Assembly (NCBI GenBank): GCA_903913215.1
Contig: CAIWKE010000011.1
Span: 1-64,000, forward strand
Source: an uncultured Holophagaceae bacterium
GTDB taxonomy: Bacteria > Acidobacteriota > Holophagae > Holophagales > Holophagaceae
Direction of reading: 5' to 3'
DNA: 64,000 bases
The translations under genes were made by a program, and so were the position numbers. Of this stretch, positions 47,281-56,197 are shown in pieces (position 1 is the first letter of the stretch; every line of letters begins with the position of its first letter). The notes beneath the pieces are model-generated. The model was not told where the DNA came from. It made no database searches and saw only the letters and a program-made list of their open reading frames with translations.

Positions 47281-50200
47281 TCAGACCGTGGCCAGGGCGA
47301 CCAGGTAGGGGCGGCCTTCCAGAGTCATTTCCTGGACGCTCAGGTGCCAACCCCGGGCCAGGGCCTCACTACCCCCCAGGCGCCTCAGGACCAGGGCACC
47401 GGAGCTGTCAAGGCCGAGCTCGACTTGATCCAGACCGAAGGCGAAACCCTGGCCCAGGGCCTTCAGGACGGCTTCCTTGGCCACCCAGAGCGCCAGATGC
47501 CGACGCCAGTGCAGGGCGGAGGGGAGTTCCTCCGCCCAGGCCCGTTCCGAAGGCAGCAGCAGTTCTGAGGCTCGCAGGAGTGACTCGGTCGGACGCAGGG
47601 CTTCCAGATCCAGGCCCACGCGGCATAGAGGACTCTGGGCGCTGAAGCAGAACCCGTCGGCATGGGAGCGGCTCTTGGACCAGGCTCGGCCCACGTCATC
47701 CACGCAGCGGGGCCGACCCTGCAGATCAGCGCCCAGGTCGTGGAGGGGTTTGGCAGCGCGGACTTTCTCCGGGTCCGCCGCGGCGGACCTGGGTAGGGTC
47801 AGGGGCCCGCCGCTGGAGGGCAGGTTGGCAAGGGGCTGTACCAAGGGCTGGGAGGGACGGGCCGGGGAGCCTTCCCAGCGGGTGCCGGCGGGCAGGCTCT
47901 CGCCCTTCATGAGCAGGGACAGGTCGCCCAGCACGGAGCCCGCCTCCATGCGGGAGCCGTAGAGCACCACCGAGTCCGTTCCCACAGCGCAGCCATCGCC
48001 GATATCCACGCGATCCTGCTTCATGACCCGGTCCTCGAAGAGGTGGGTCTGCACGGTGCAGTCAGCGTTGAGGCAGACATCGTCGCCCAGGCGCACCAAG
48101 TCATATTCCGTGAGCCAGGTGCTCTCCAGGCAGGCGCGGCGGCCGATGCGTGCGCCCAGTAGGCGGAAATACAGGGGGACGAAGGGCGTGCCATGCAGCA
48201 TGCGGAGCAGCCAGGCATCTGCAAGGTTCTCGTGGAGGCCGCTGACCAGTTCCGTGCGCCACACAAAGCCGCACCAGAGGGGGTGTTCGCCGATCCGGTA
48301 GACGCCCATGAGCAGCCACTTGACGGCGATCACGAACAGGCAACTCGCCAAGCCCGCGACCAGGTAGAGGAAGGGCAGGGTGGCGGCGGCGAAGCCCAGG
48401 GAGGTGTAGGTTTCGATTTCCGTGAGGGCCGTGAGCAGGAGGCTGGTGAGCACCACGAAGCCCGTGGCAGGGAGCAGGACGCGGAAGTGCTCGATAAAGG
48501 CCCGATGGAGGACCAGGCGGCGGGGCGGGCGGAAGGTGGCCTCCTCGCCAAAGGCCGTGCTGGTCTGGCGCCGGGGCAGGTAGATGGCCGGTGAGCCCAG
48601 CCAGCTGCCGTCCACGCGGGCAGCTTCTTCGGGCGCCGTGGGCGGCAGGGACAGCACGCCCACCAGGACGCTGTCGCCCAGCACCGTGCCACCGGGTACC
48701 AGCGCGCTGTTGCCCACGAAGGCCCGGGCGCCCACCTTCACGCCGTCGAGGGTGATGCGGCCCAGGTCCACCCGGGGCGGGCCGAAGGAGACACAGTCGG
48801 CAATGAAACTATCTTCGCCCACGTCCAAAAGATCCGGCATGCCCGCCCCCGCCGTGGAGACCTCAGCCCAGGCCCCCATCTTGGCGCCCAGGAGACGGAA
48901 CCAGGGGGGCAGGTACACCGTGGCGTAGAGCGGTGCCAGCAGGTCCAGGCCCATGCTCATTAGGCGGTCCACGTACCACTTACGCAGCGCGAAGCCGCCA
49001 TGCAGGTCGTAGGTGCCGGGCCGGACGCGGCCCAGCAGGAGCCACTTGGCCGCAGTGATCTCCAGGGCCAGCAGGACAATGAAGGAGAGGGCCACCAGGG
49101 GGGCCACCACCAGGTAGGCGAAGTAGCCGTTGGTAATGGAATACAGTTCGTTGATGAAGATGAGGCCGGGGAAAATGGCAGCCAGGAAGGCCACGGGCAC
49201 CATGAGCACACCGAAGCCCTGGGCCATGGCCACCAGCAGTCGCTGCGGGAAGGACACGTGCGGCGTCGGAGTGTTGGCCCGCAGCCGGTCGGCCTCTGTG
49301 GGCGGCAGGGGTCTTGCCGGCGAGCCGGTCCAGCGGTGGCCTGCCGGAATCCGCCCTCCGGTTGGAAGGAGGCTCAGATCCTCCAGCACCGCGCCGTCCT
49401 CCAGCTCAGTGTCCAGGCCCAGGATGCAGCGGGAGCCCACGTAGCAGCGCCGGCCGATGCGGATGGGACCCACCACCAGCCAGCCCCCCTCCAAGGTATA
49501 GCCCGCGAGGCGGGCATCCACGCCGATGCTGCTGCTGTCGCCGATCTCCAGAAGGTCGAAGGCGTCCACGGAGGTGCTGCCCAGGTGCACGCCGGAACCG
49601 ATGCGGGCCCCCATGAGGCGGAGATACAGGACCAGCCAGGGTGTCTCCACCAGATAGTCCAGGGGCGTGGCGGCCAGCAGCCGGTGAGTCAGCCACCAGC
49701 GCCAGTAGTAGAAGCCCCAAAGGCGGTGGCGGCCAGGGCGGATGCGGCCCAGGAGCAGCCACTTCGCAGCGATGGAGAGCAGGAACATGGCCGGGTAGAG
49801 CAGGGTCAGGGCGCCCAGGGCCCAGATGAGGCCTGTGCTGCGTTTGAAGTCATGGTCCTGGCTCCAGCTGTAGACCAGGTAGGGCGTGAGCCACTGGAGG
49901 GCGAAGTAGCCCAACAGGGGATAGAGCGACATGGTCTGGGCCAGGGCGCAGAGCCGATGCCGCCAGGGCGAGGGTGGGGCCGGTTGCACCAGAAAGGAGG
50001 GGGCCTGGACCCGGGCGGCGCGGGCATCAAATTCCGCAGCCAGGGCCCGGGCCGTGGGAAAGGCGTAGACATCGGGCACGGCCAGGCCCTCGAAGAGGGG
50101 CAGCCGCCGCAGTTCGGAGACCATGCCCGCCGCCAGGAGGGAGTGGCCGCCCAGATCCCGGAAGAAGTCCTCGTCCAGACCCGGCTGGCGGCCCTGGAAG

Positions 50201-51894
50201 AGCCTGGTCCAGCAGGCCCGCAGGCAGCCCTCGCGCTCTGTGGCGCCCTCCTCATCCTGGCCTGGCGCCATCACCCGTGGCGGGGGCGCGGGGAGCCGCG
50301 GGCGGTCCACCTTGCCACTGGGCAGGGTGGGCAGGGCGGACAGGAACACCACCTCCGAGGGCACCATGTAGGCGGGCAGACGCAGGCGCAAGGTGCGGAG
50401 CAGGGCCGCTTCATCAGTTCCGGCGCCATCCCCCGCGCCACCTCGAGGCACCACGTAGGCCACCAGGCGTTCCAGCGTCTCGTCTTTGCACAGGGCCACG
50501 GCCGCCATCTGCACGGCGGGTTCCGCCATGAGCGCGGCCTCGATCTCCCCCAGCTCGATGCGGAAGCCCCGCAGCTTCACCTGGGCGTCGATGCGCCCCA
50601 GGAACTCCAGCTCACCTTCCGGGTTGAAGCGCACCAGATCCCCGGTGCGGTAGAGGCGCTCGGTGTACGGGCCATCCATAAAGGGGTTCGGAATGAAGCG
50701 CTCCGCCGTGAGCTCTGGGCGGCCCAGGTAGCCCCGTGACAAGCCCACGCCCGAGAGGTGCAGTTCACCGGCTACGCCAGGCGCACAGAGCTGGCCCGCC
50801 GCGTCCAGCACGTAGACCCGGTCCTTGGGCACGGCCCTGCCGATGGTGACGGGGCGGTCCGGCAGCAGCTCGGCCCAGGTGGAGATGACCGTGGCTTCCG
50901 TGGGGCCGTAGGTGTTCACCATCCTAAGGCCGGGGCGGCTCCAGCGCTTCACCAGCTCCGCAGGACAGGCCTCGCCCCCCAGGATCAGGAGGCGGAGGGT
51001 GGGCAAGGCGCCCTCCATCATCCCGAGGAGGGTGGGCACCGTGGAGAAGATGCTGACCTGGGCTTCGGTCAAGCGCAGGCCCAGGTCCGGGCCAGACTGG
51101 AAGAAGCGGGGCGTGCCCGCCACCAGGCAGGCGCCGCTGGCCAGGGCCAGCCAGAGTTCCTCCACGGAGGCGTCGAAGGCCAGGGAAAAGCCCTGGAAGA
51201 CCCGGTCCTCGGGCTGTGGTCCGAAGAGCCGTGCCTCGGCCCGCACGAGGGTACAGACGGAGCGGTGGCTCACGGGCACACCCTTGGGCGTGCCCGTGGA
51301 GCCCGAGGTGTAGATCACATAGGCCAGATCCTCTACGCCGCTCTGGGCTGGCAGAGCCTCGGGTGAGGAGGAGGCCAGTTCGTCCGGGAGGGCCTCCAGA
51401 TCCAGGGTCGGGCAGGGCAGTTCCTCCCCGAGGGGCAGTCGGCTGGAGCTGAGCAGCAGGGCCATCCCGCAGTCCTGGGCCACGGTGCGCACCCGGGCCC
51501 CCGGGAATTCGGGATCCAGGGGCACGTAGGCCGCGCCGGCCTTCAGGATGGCCAGCAGGGCTGTGTAAGTGCCCAGGCCCCGGGGGAGTCGCAGGCCCAC
51601 GAAGGAGCCCCGGCCTACGCCCCGAGTCTGGAGCAACCGGGCCAGGCGGTTCGCTCGGGCCTCCAGCTCGGCATAGGTGCAGACCCGGCCCTCCTCGTCC
51701 ACGGCGGGGCGCTGGGGATGCCGGTGAGCTGCGGCCTCGAAGCGTTCCTGGAGGGTCTCGTCCCGGCTGAGGTCGGGGTCGTGGGCGGCCCCAGACCAGG
51801 GCCCCAGGAGCAGGTCTCGGGCTTCCCGGCTGAGGACCGTGCACCCTGACGCGGGGTCCGGCAGGAGGCTGGGGCTGGCTTCAGGTGCGGACAT
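47281..51894 (-). CDS. Pls-like non-ribosomal peptide synthetase with C-terminal PPTase domain
   Basis: The 1537-residue protein has an adenylation domain (about 45-530; YVIYTSGSTGTPKG, NTYGPTEATV, YRTGDLVRFNPEGELEFLGR, LPSGKVDR), a carrier domain with the phosphopantetheine Ser in DLGGHSLLAAG (about 590), then three repeats of two membrane helices plus a left-handed beta-helix domain, each with a KWLL(L/M)G(R/V) motif after the second helix. The last 180 residues are a phosphopantetheinyl transferase (VGLDLEALRP, WVAKEAVLKALGQG). The A-T-6TM-three-domain order is that of epsilon-poly-L-lysine synthetase (Pls) and PosA-type enzymes, which string amino acids together without thioesterase. Specificity residues read by eye as DAESIGTVI(K), close to a lysine code. 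The built-in PPTase is unusual. Confidence 0.9.
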   Translation of the reverse strand: MSAPEASPSLLPDPASGCTVLSREARDLLLGPWSGAAHDPDLSRDETLQERFEAAAHRHPQRPAVDEEGRVCTYAELEARANRLARLLQTRGVGRGSFVGLRLPRGLGTYTALLAILKAGAAYVPLDPEFPGARVRTVAQDCGMALLLSSSRLPLGEELPCPTLDLEALPDELASSSPEALPAQSGVEDLAYVIYTSGSTGTPKGVPVSHRSVCTLVRAEARLFGPQPEDRVFQGFSLAFDASVEELWLALASGACLVAGTPRFFQSGPDLGLRLTEAQVSIFSTVPTLLGMMEGALPTLRLLILGGEACPAELVKRWSRPGLRMVNTYGPTEATVISTWAELLPDRPVTIGRAVPKDRVYVLDAAGQLCAPGVAGELHLSGVGLSRGYLGRPELTAERFIPNPFMDGPYTERLYRTGDLVRFNPEGELEFLGRIDAQVKLRGFRIELGEIEAALMAEPAVQMAAVALCKDETLERLVAYVVPRGGAGDGAGTDEAALLRTLRLRLPAYMVPSEVVFLSALPTLPSGKVDRPRLPAPPPRVMAPGQDEEGATEREGCLRACWTRLFQGRQPGLDEDFFRDLGGHSLLAAGMVSELRRLPLFEGLAVPDVYAFPTARALAAEFDARAARVQAPSFLVQPAPPSPWRHRLCALAQTMSLYPLLGYFALQWLTPYLVYSWSQDHDFKRSTGLIWALGALTLLYPAMFLLSIAAKWLLLGRIRPGRHRLWGFYYWRWWLTHRLLAATPLDYLVETPWLVLYLRLMGARIGSGVHLGSTSVDAFDLLEIGDSSSIGVDARLAGYTLEGGWLVVGPIRIGRRCYVGSRCILGLDTELEDGAVLEDLSLLPTGGRIPAGHRWTGSPARPLPPTEADRLRANTPTPHVSFPQRLLVAMAQGFGVLMVPVAFLAAIFPGLIFINELYSITNGYFAYLVVAPLVALSFIVLLALEITAAKWLLLGRVRPGTYDLHGGFALRKWYVDRLMSMGLDLLAPLYATVYLPPWFRLLGAKMGAWAEVSTAGAGMPDLLDVGEDSFIADCVSFGPPRVDLGRITLDGVKVGARAFVGNSALVPGGTVLGDSVLVGVLSLPPTAPEEAARVDGSWLGSPAIYLPRRQTSTAFGEEATFRPPRRLVLHRAFIEHFRVLLPATGFVVLTSLLLTALTEIETYTSLGFAAATLPFLYLVAGLASCLFVIAVKWLLMGVYRIGEHPLWCGFVWRTELVSGLHENLADAWLLRMLHGTPFVPLYFRLLGARIGRRACLESTWLTEYDLVRLGDDVCLNADCTVQTHLFEDRVMKQDRVDIGDGCAVGTDSVVLYGSRMEAGSVLGDLSLLMKGESLPAGTRWEGSPARPSQPLVQPLANLPSSGGPLTLPRSAAADPEKVRAAKPLHDLGADLQGRPRCVDDVGRAWSKSRSHADGFCFSAQSPLCRVGLDLEALRPTESLLRASELLLPSERAWAEELPSALHWRRHLALWVAKEAVLKALGQGFAFGLDQVELGLDSSGALVLRRLGGSEALARGWHLSVQEMTLEGRPYLVALATV

Positions 51895-52043
51895 GGCTGC
51901 CTTGGGATCGGAAGACCGGACGAGATGGCCACGACCCGTTGCCGCACTCCGCTCCTACCCACTGACCCATCATGGACCTAGTACGTTTAAGAAGGGCCCT
52001 CGCGGGGAGGCGTTAATCTGGTGGTTTCTGTTTCGGAGTGACC

Positions 52044-52634
52044 ATGTCCCTGCTGCTCGTCCTGCCCGCCCTCATCGCCCAGGCGCCCCCGGCCCAGGCT
52101 CCTGCTTCCCTGGAAACGCTCCAGGCCCAACTGGCCGCCATTCCCGAGGCCCTGGTGGCCGGCAAGGCCGGCTCCATGAAGGGCCTGGTGGCCAAGACCA
52201 AAGCCGAGTGGGACAAGGCGAAGCCGGGCCTGGCCAAGACCATGCCCGAGGCCGAACAGGTCTTCGTGGACAAGCAGCTGAAGGCCATGCAGAAGATGAA
52301 GCCCACGGAGCAGGCCGCTGGGGCCCTGGGCATTGCCAACACCCTCTCCCGGTTCCAGCCCAAGCCCAAGGACCAGGGCTTGATCCAGGCTCGGCGCGCC
52401 ACCCTCCTGGCCTGGTGCAGTGTCGATGCGGCCCAGTGGGAGCCCATGCCCCGGGTGGGGGAGGCCCTCAAGCTGGCCGTGGACCAGGACCAGGGGCGTC
52501 ACACCTTGGCAGCCATCGGTGCCCAGGATGCTCTGAAGCGCTTCGAGGAGAGCCGGAAGAAGAAGCAGGCCGTCCCCACCAAGAAGGCCCTCAAGGATCT
52601 GCTGGGCTTCCTCGATGTGCTGGCCAAGCCCTGA
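52044..52634 (+). CDS. Secreted hypothetical protein
   Basis: The 196-residue protein has a signal peptide (MSLLLVLPALIAQAPPAQAP) and an all-helical, Lys/Ala-rich mature part (GKAGSMKGLVAKTKAEWDKA and others). GGAGTGACC precedes the ATG at 52044. I do not recognise a family. It diverges from the Pls-like gene with 149 bp between, so both may respond to the same control region. A terminator-like hairpin follows. Confidence 0.65.
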   Translation: MSLLLVLPALIAQAPPAQAPASLETLQAQLAAIPEALVAGKAGSMKGLVAKTKAEWDKAKPGLAKTMPEAEQVFVDKQLKAMQKMKPTEQAAGALGIANTLSRFQPKPKDQGLIQARRATLLAWCSVDAAQWEPMPRVGEALKLAVDQDQGRHTLAAIGAQDALKRFEESRKKKQAVPTKKALKDLLGFLDVLAKP

Positions 52635-52655
52635 ATCAGGCCGATGGACATGGCG

Positions 52656-52680
52656 AGGCCCCCGGTTGGGGGCCTCTGGT
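52656..52680. terminator. Terminator between convergent genes
   Basis: AGGCCCCC and GGGGGCCT form an 8-bp GC stem with loop GGTT, followed by CTGGTTGTTT. It stands between the secreted hypothetical and the lipoprotein gene. Confidence 0.75.
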
Positions 52681-52695
52681 TGTTTGCAGCTGAAG

Positions 52696-53295
52696 CTACT
52701 CGCCTGCGGGGCGGTAGTCGTCGGCCAGAGTGACGGGCACCTTGGCCTTGACCTCCTTCAGGATCTCCTCGCTGAGGGTGGCCATGCGTTGCTGCTTATA
52801 GCCTTCCGCCAACTGGCCCTTGACGGCCTCGAAGGGGGGGACGCCCTTGGCCTGGCCTGATGCTTTCAGGCGCTCGACTTGCTGGTTGTAGTAGCCCCGC
52901 AGCTGCTCTTCAGTGGGGTCCACGGTGGTGGTGCGCTGCTTGGCCAGTTCCTGGAAAAAGACGCTGGCCTGCTGCTGCTCCAGCTGGCGCTTCACGGCGG
53001 GCTTCTGGTCCAGGCCGGTCTGCTTGGCATAGGCGGTGATGGCCCGGGACATGGCGATGCGGCTGGCCAGTTGGGCGCGGTCATCGCGGGCCGCAGGGTC
53101 CGTGAGGAAGGACTGGGCGGCCTTGGGATCCGCGGACAGGGATCTCACCATGTCCTGGAACTCGGCCTCGGTGATCTTGTCGCCGCCCACGTTGGCGATG
53201 ACCCGGCTGGAATCGGGCTTGCTGGTCTTGCAGGCCAGGGAGAAAACAAGGGCTGCGCCCAAGAGAAGGGCGGCGCTGGGGGTCAGCTTGGGCAT
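52696..53295 (-). CDS. SurA_N-like lipoprotein
   Basis: The 199-residue protein has a lipobox (ALVFSLAC, Cys22). The mature part resembles the helical N-terminal chaperone domain of SurA/PrsA-type foldases (VIANVGGDKITEAEFQDMVR, then PTEEQLRGYYNQQVERLKAS) but has no parvulin domain, since the chain ends shortly after the helices. It may act as a periplasmic chaperone for outer-membrane or secreted proteins. GGAG precedes the start. It diverges from a glutaredoxin gene. Confidence 0.75.
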   Translation of the reverse strand: MPKLTPSAALLLGAALVFSLACKTSKPDSSRVIANVGGDKITEAEFQDMVRSLSADPKAAQSFLTDPAARDDRAQLASRIAMSRAITAYAKQTGLDQKPAVKRQLEQQQASVFFQELAKQRTTTVDPTEEQLRGYYNQQVERLKASGQAKGVPPFEAVKGQLAEGYKQQRMATLSEEILKEVKAKVPVTLADDYRPAGE

Positions 53296-53350
53296 GGAAT
53301 CTCCACGAAGGGCATCAAAGGATCCAGAATGACAGCATCTGGAGGTTCTT

Positions 53351-53644
53351 ATGACCCGAATTGATGACCTGGAGGGGCTGGATCTGGCCGTCTACAGCGC
53401 GACTTGGTGCCCGGATTGCCGGCGCCTGGAGGCTTGGCTGGCGGAGCACAAGATCGCCCATACAAAGGTGGACATCGAGACAGCACCCGGCGCTGCGGAA
53501 AAACTCGAGACCGAGACCGGCAAGCGAGCCATTCCGTTTGTGCTGGTGGGGGGGAGGCGCTGGGTCCGGGGCTACCACAAGGAGCTGCCCCAGCGGTTCA
53601 GCGGGGATTTGTTTGTTGAGGAATTGGTGGCGGCGGGGGAGTAA
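53351..53644 (+). CDS. Glutaredoxin-family protein
   Basis: The 97-residue thioredoxin-fold protein has the redox motif CPDC in VYSATWCPDCRRLEAWL (Cys20 and Cys23), the cis-Pro in AIPFVLVGG and the usual glutaredoxin length. It reduces disulfides or acts in iron-sulfur or thiol homeostasis. GGAGG stands before the ATG. It is separated from mreB by 112 bp with palindromes. Confidence 0.85.
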   Translation: MTRIDDLEGLDLAVYSATWCPDCRRLEAWLAEHKIAHTKVDIETAPGAAEKLETETGKRAIPFVLVGGRRWVRGYHKELPQRFSGDLFVEELVAAGE

Positions 53645-53655
53645 CCCGCCCCGAA

Positions 53656-53709
53656 CACAGAAGAACTTCTTCTGTGCAGATCGTGGACGCTCTTCCCAGG
53701 ATCTGCACA
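53656..53709. promoter_or_regulatory. Two overlapping palindromes upstream of mreB
   Basis: CACAGAAGAA C TTCTTCTGTG (53656-53676) is a perfect inverted repeat with 10-bp arms. Its end overlaps the left arm of a second one, TGTGCAGATC (53673-53682) with GATCTGCACA (53700-53709). The two structures cannot form at once at full length. They could be operator sites or an attenuator for the mreB operon, or end the glutaredoxin transcript. Confidence 0.55.
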
Positions 53710-53756
53710 GCCTCGCTGGCTGTTCTGCCCCATTCATGGCACCCTAAGGGGTTCCC

Positions 53757-54812
53757 GTGGAGTCCCCTGTGGCCAGTATTTTTTCCAGCCAGTTCTGGTC
53801 CAATCTGTTCAATTCAGACTTGGCCATCGACCTGGGCACCGCCTCGACCCTGATTCACACGAAGCAGGCCGGGCGCATCGTCATCTATGAACCCTCGATC
53901 GTGGCCGTGAACACCGTCACGCATGAGGTGGAGGCTGTGGGCGACGAGGCCAAGCAGTTGCTGGGCCGCGCTCCCCAGGGCGTCCGCACCATCCGTCCCA
54001 TGAAGGACGGCATGATTTTCGAGGTGGACGCCGCCGAGAAGATGCTGGCCCAGTTCATCGCCAAGGCCCGGCCCAACCGCGGCATTGCCCGGACCCGCAT
54101 CGTGGTCAGTGTGCCTCCCCGGGCCCACCAGGTGGCCCGCCGTGCCGTCAAGCAGGTCTGCTATGACGCCAAGGCCGGCGAGGTGTTCCTCGTGGACCAG
54201 ACCATGGTGGCCGCCATCGGCGCCGGGCTCGCTATCAACGAAAAGCGCGGCTGCATGATCGTGGACATCGGCGGTGGCACCACGGATGTGGCTGTCATCA
54301 GCTACAACGGCAAGGTCTTCTCGGATTCCATCCTCATCGCCGGCGACGAGATGGATGAGGCTGTGATCAAGTACATCCGCGAGAAGTACAACGTGCTCAT
54401 CTCCGAGGCCTCCGCCGAAGAGGTGAAGTGGACTCTGGGTTCGGCCTCGCCCTCGGAGCTCACCCGCACCATGGAAGTGAGCGGCCGCGACCAGTTCGAG
54501 GGCCTGCCCAAGACCCTCACCCTCAACGACGCGGAGATCCGCGAGGCCCTCGCCGAGCCCATCAACGCCATCATCGATCTGGTCCGCAAGGCCCTGAACG
54601 AGACGCCGCCCCAGTTGGCGGCGGACCTCATCGACCGCGGCATCTGCCTGACGGGCGGCGGCTCCCTGATCCAGGGCCTGGACGAGCGGCTCCGCAAGGA
54701 GACCCACCTGCCGGTCTTCCGCGCAGAGGATCCGCAGACCGCCGTTGTGCGCGGCACCGCCCTGTTGCTGGAGAACATCCCCCTCCTCCGCCGCATCCAG
54801 ATTCTCGATTAG
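53757..54812 (+). CDS. mreB: Rod-shape protein MreB
   Basis: The 351-residue actin homologue has phosphate-1 motif DLAIDLGTASTLI, phosphate-2 IVDIGGGTTDVAVIS and adenosine motif CLTGGGSLIQGLDERL. It polymerises along the membrane and guides cell-wall synthesis in rod-shaped cells. It starts with GTG after AAGGGG and heads an operon with mreC, mreD, mrdA, rodA and ligA. An N-terminal extension of about 15 residues before the first strand contains an amphipathic segment (FSSQFWSNLFN) that may bind the membrane. Confidence 0.97.
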   Translation: MESPVASIFSSQFWSNLFNSDLAIDLGTASTLIHTKQAGRIVIYEPSIVAVNTVTHEVEAVGDEAKQLLGRAPQGVRTIRPMKDGMIFEVDAAEKMLAQFIAKARPNRGIARTRIVVSVPPRAHQVARRAVKQVCYDAKAGEVFLVDQTMVAAIGAGLAINEKRGCMIVDIGGGTTDVAVISYNGKVFSDSILIAGDEMDEAVIKYIREKYNVLISEASAEEVKWTLGSASPSELTRTMEVSGRDQFEGLPKTLTLNDAEIREALAEPINAIIDLVRKALNETPPQLAADLIDRGICLTGGGSLIQGLDERLRKETHLPVFRAEDPQTAVVRGTALLLENIPLLRRIQILD

Positions 54813-54824
54813 GGGAGTCCCCGC

Positions 54825-55712
54825 ATGCCCGTCCGCGCCTCCAGATGGAGATGGAACCGTGCGGGCTGGGAACGCTTGGCCCTGGTTCTGCTCTGGCTGG
54901 GCCACGGCACCTGGGTGCTCCTGGGCACGAATCCGGGCCGCCACTGGACCCGCGCTGCGGGGCTCCTCTCCCGGCCCAGCCAGGGCCTGGCCACCCGCTG
55001 GGAGGCTTGGCGGAGCTCCCGTCGGGAGGCCGGTCGCACCCTGACTACCCTTCGTGCGGAAAACGAGCGGTTGGCGGCGGAGTTGGGCCAACTCAAGTTG
55101 GCGGAGGCCAAGGAGGCCCCACGCCGGGTCGATGCCGATGCCGCTGTCCACCTGCTGGGCCTCAAGCAGCAAATCCCCCTGGAGCTGAAGGCGGCCCGGG
55201 TCATCTTCACCACGCGACCCGCCACCTTCGGCGGCCTCATCCTCGATCGGGGCCAGGACCTGGGCCTGGTGCCGGACCAGGGCGTGCTGGCGCCCGAGGG
55301 CATCGTGGGCCGCCTCTGGTCCGTGGGCCCCACTCAGGCCAAGGTGCTGCCCGTGGACGCGCCCAATGCCTCTGTGGGCGTCATGCTCATGCGCAGCCGG
55401 GCCACGGGCGTGCTTCAGGGGCTGGGCTCGGGGCAGGCGCAGATCCGCTACGTCAGCAACCAGGAAGTGGTACAGGTGGGCGAGGCGGTGCTAACCAGCG
55501 GCTTGGACCGTGTCTTCCCCCGGGGCTTGCTCGTGGGTTACGTGGCCGCCGTGGTCAAGGGCGAGCTGGAGCTGCGCGTGACCGTGAATCTTTCGGCTCC
55601 CCTGGACCGCTTGAGCCTCGTGCTCGTGTTGCCGACTCAGCCGCCCCTGGAAGTGCAGCCGCCTTTCGTGGCTCCCGATGAAAAGCCGCAGCGGAAGAAG
55701 GGGACGCCATGA
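54825..55712 (+). CDS. mreC: Rod-shape protein MreC
   Basis: The 295-residue protein has an N-terminal membrane helix (LALVLLWLGHGTWVLLG), a coiled coil (TLTTLRAENERLAAELGQLK) and two periplasmic beta domains (ARVIFTTRPATFGGLILDRG, GIVGRLWSVGPTQAKVLPV, GEAVLTSGLDRVFPRGLLVG). It links the MreB filament to periplasmic PBP2. It starts 12 nt after mreB and its end overlaps mreD by 4 nt. Confidence 0.95.
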   Translation: MPVRASRWRWNRAGWERLALVLLWLGHGTWVLLGTNPGRHWTRAAGLLSRPSQGLATRWEAWRSSRREAGRTLTTLRAENERLAAELGQLKLAEAKEAPRRVDADAAVHLLGLKQQIPLELKAARVIFTTRPATFGGLILDRGQDLGLVPDQGVLAPEGIVGRLWSVGPTQAKVLPVDAPNASVGVMLMRSRATGVLQGLGSGQAQIRYVSNQEVVQVGEAVLTSGLDRVFPRGLLVGYVAAVVKGELELRVTVNLSAPLDRLSLVLVLPTQPPLEVQPPFVAPDEKPQRKKGTP

Positions 55713-56194
55713 GACTGCCCGCCCCCTCCGCCACCCGCCAGCAACTCCTCTGCGCTGCGACCCTGGGCCTGATCTTCCTCAGCGCGCCCTTCCCCTGGGT
55801 GCAGGCCATCCTGCACACCACCCTGGTCCTGGCCCTGGCTCCCCGCCCCGGGAAGCCCCTGCCGGCGGCGCTTTGGGCTGTGGCCGCAGGCTGGGTGGTG
55901 GAGGGCACCCTGCGCCTCTATCCCCACATGGGTGGCACCGCCTGGGCGAACCTGACCCTCACGCTGCTGGCGGGGGGCCTGGCCAGCCGCTGGCCCCTGG
56001 AGGGCCTGAGGACTTGGCTGGGACGCCTGGCCCTGCTGAGCCTCCTGCACATCCTCCTGCTCCACGGCGCCGTGCGCCTGGCCGCAGGACCCCATCCCTG
56101 GGGCTGGAGCTGGCTCGGGGTGCTGCTCAGCCTGCCCCTCTGGGGCTGGGCCACCTGGCGCCTGCTGCACGGCGCCCAGCCCGGGCGGCGCTGA
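55709..56194 (+). CDS. mreD: Rod-shape protein MreD
   Basis: The 161-residue integral membrane protein has about five hydrophobic helices rich in Leu, Ala and Trp. Its sequence is weakly conserved as in other MreD proteins, and the call depends on position between mreC (ATGA overlap) and mrdA and on the topology. It is part of the elongation complex in the inner membrane. Confidence 0.85.
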   Translation: MRLPAPSATRQQLLCAATLGLIFLSAPFPWVQAILHTTLVLALAPRPGKPLPAALWAVAAGWVVEGTLRLYPHMGGTAWANLTLTLLAGGLASRWPLEGLRTWLGRLALLSLLHILLLHGAVRLAAGPHPWGWSWLGVLLSLPLWGWATWRLLHGAQPGRR

Positions 56195-56197
56195 ACT

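Noticed and set aside
53814-55172. His/Gly-rich leftward frame opposite mreB and mreC
   Set aside because: mreB and mreC are certain from their motifs and the opposite frame is a compositional shadow.
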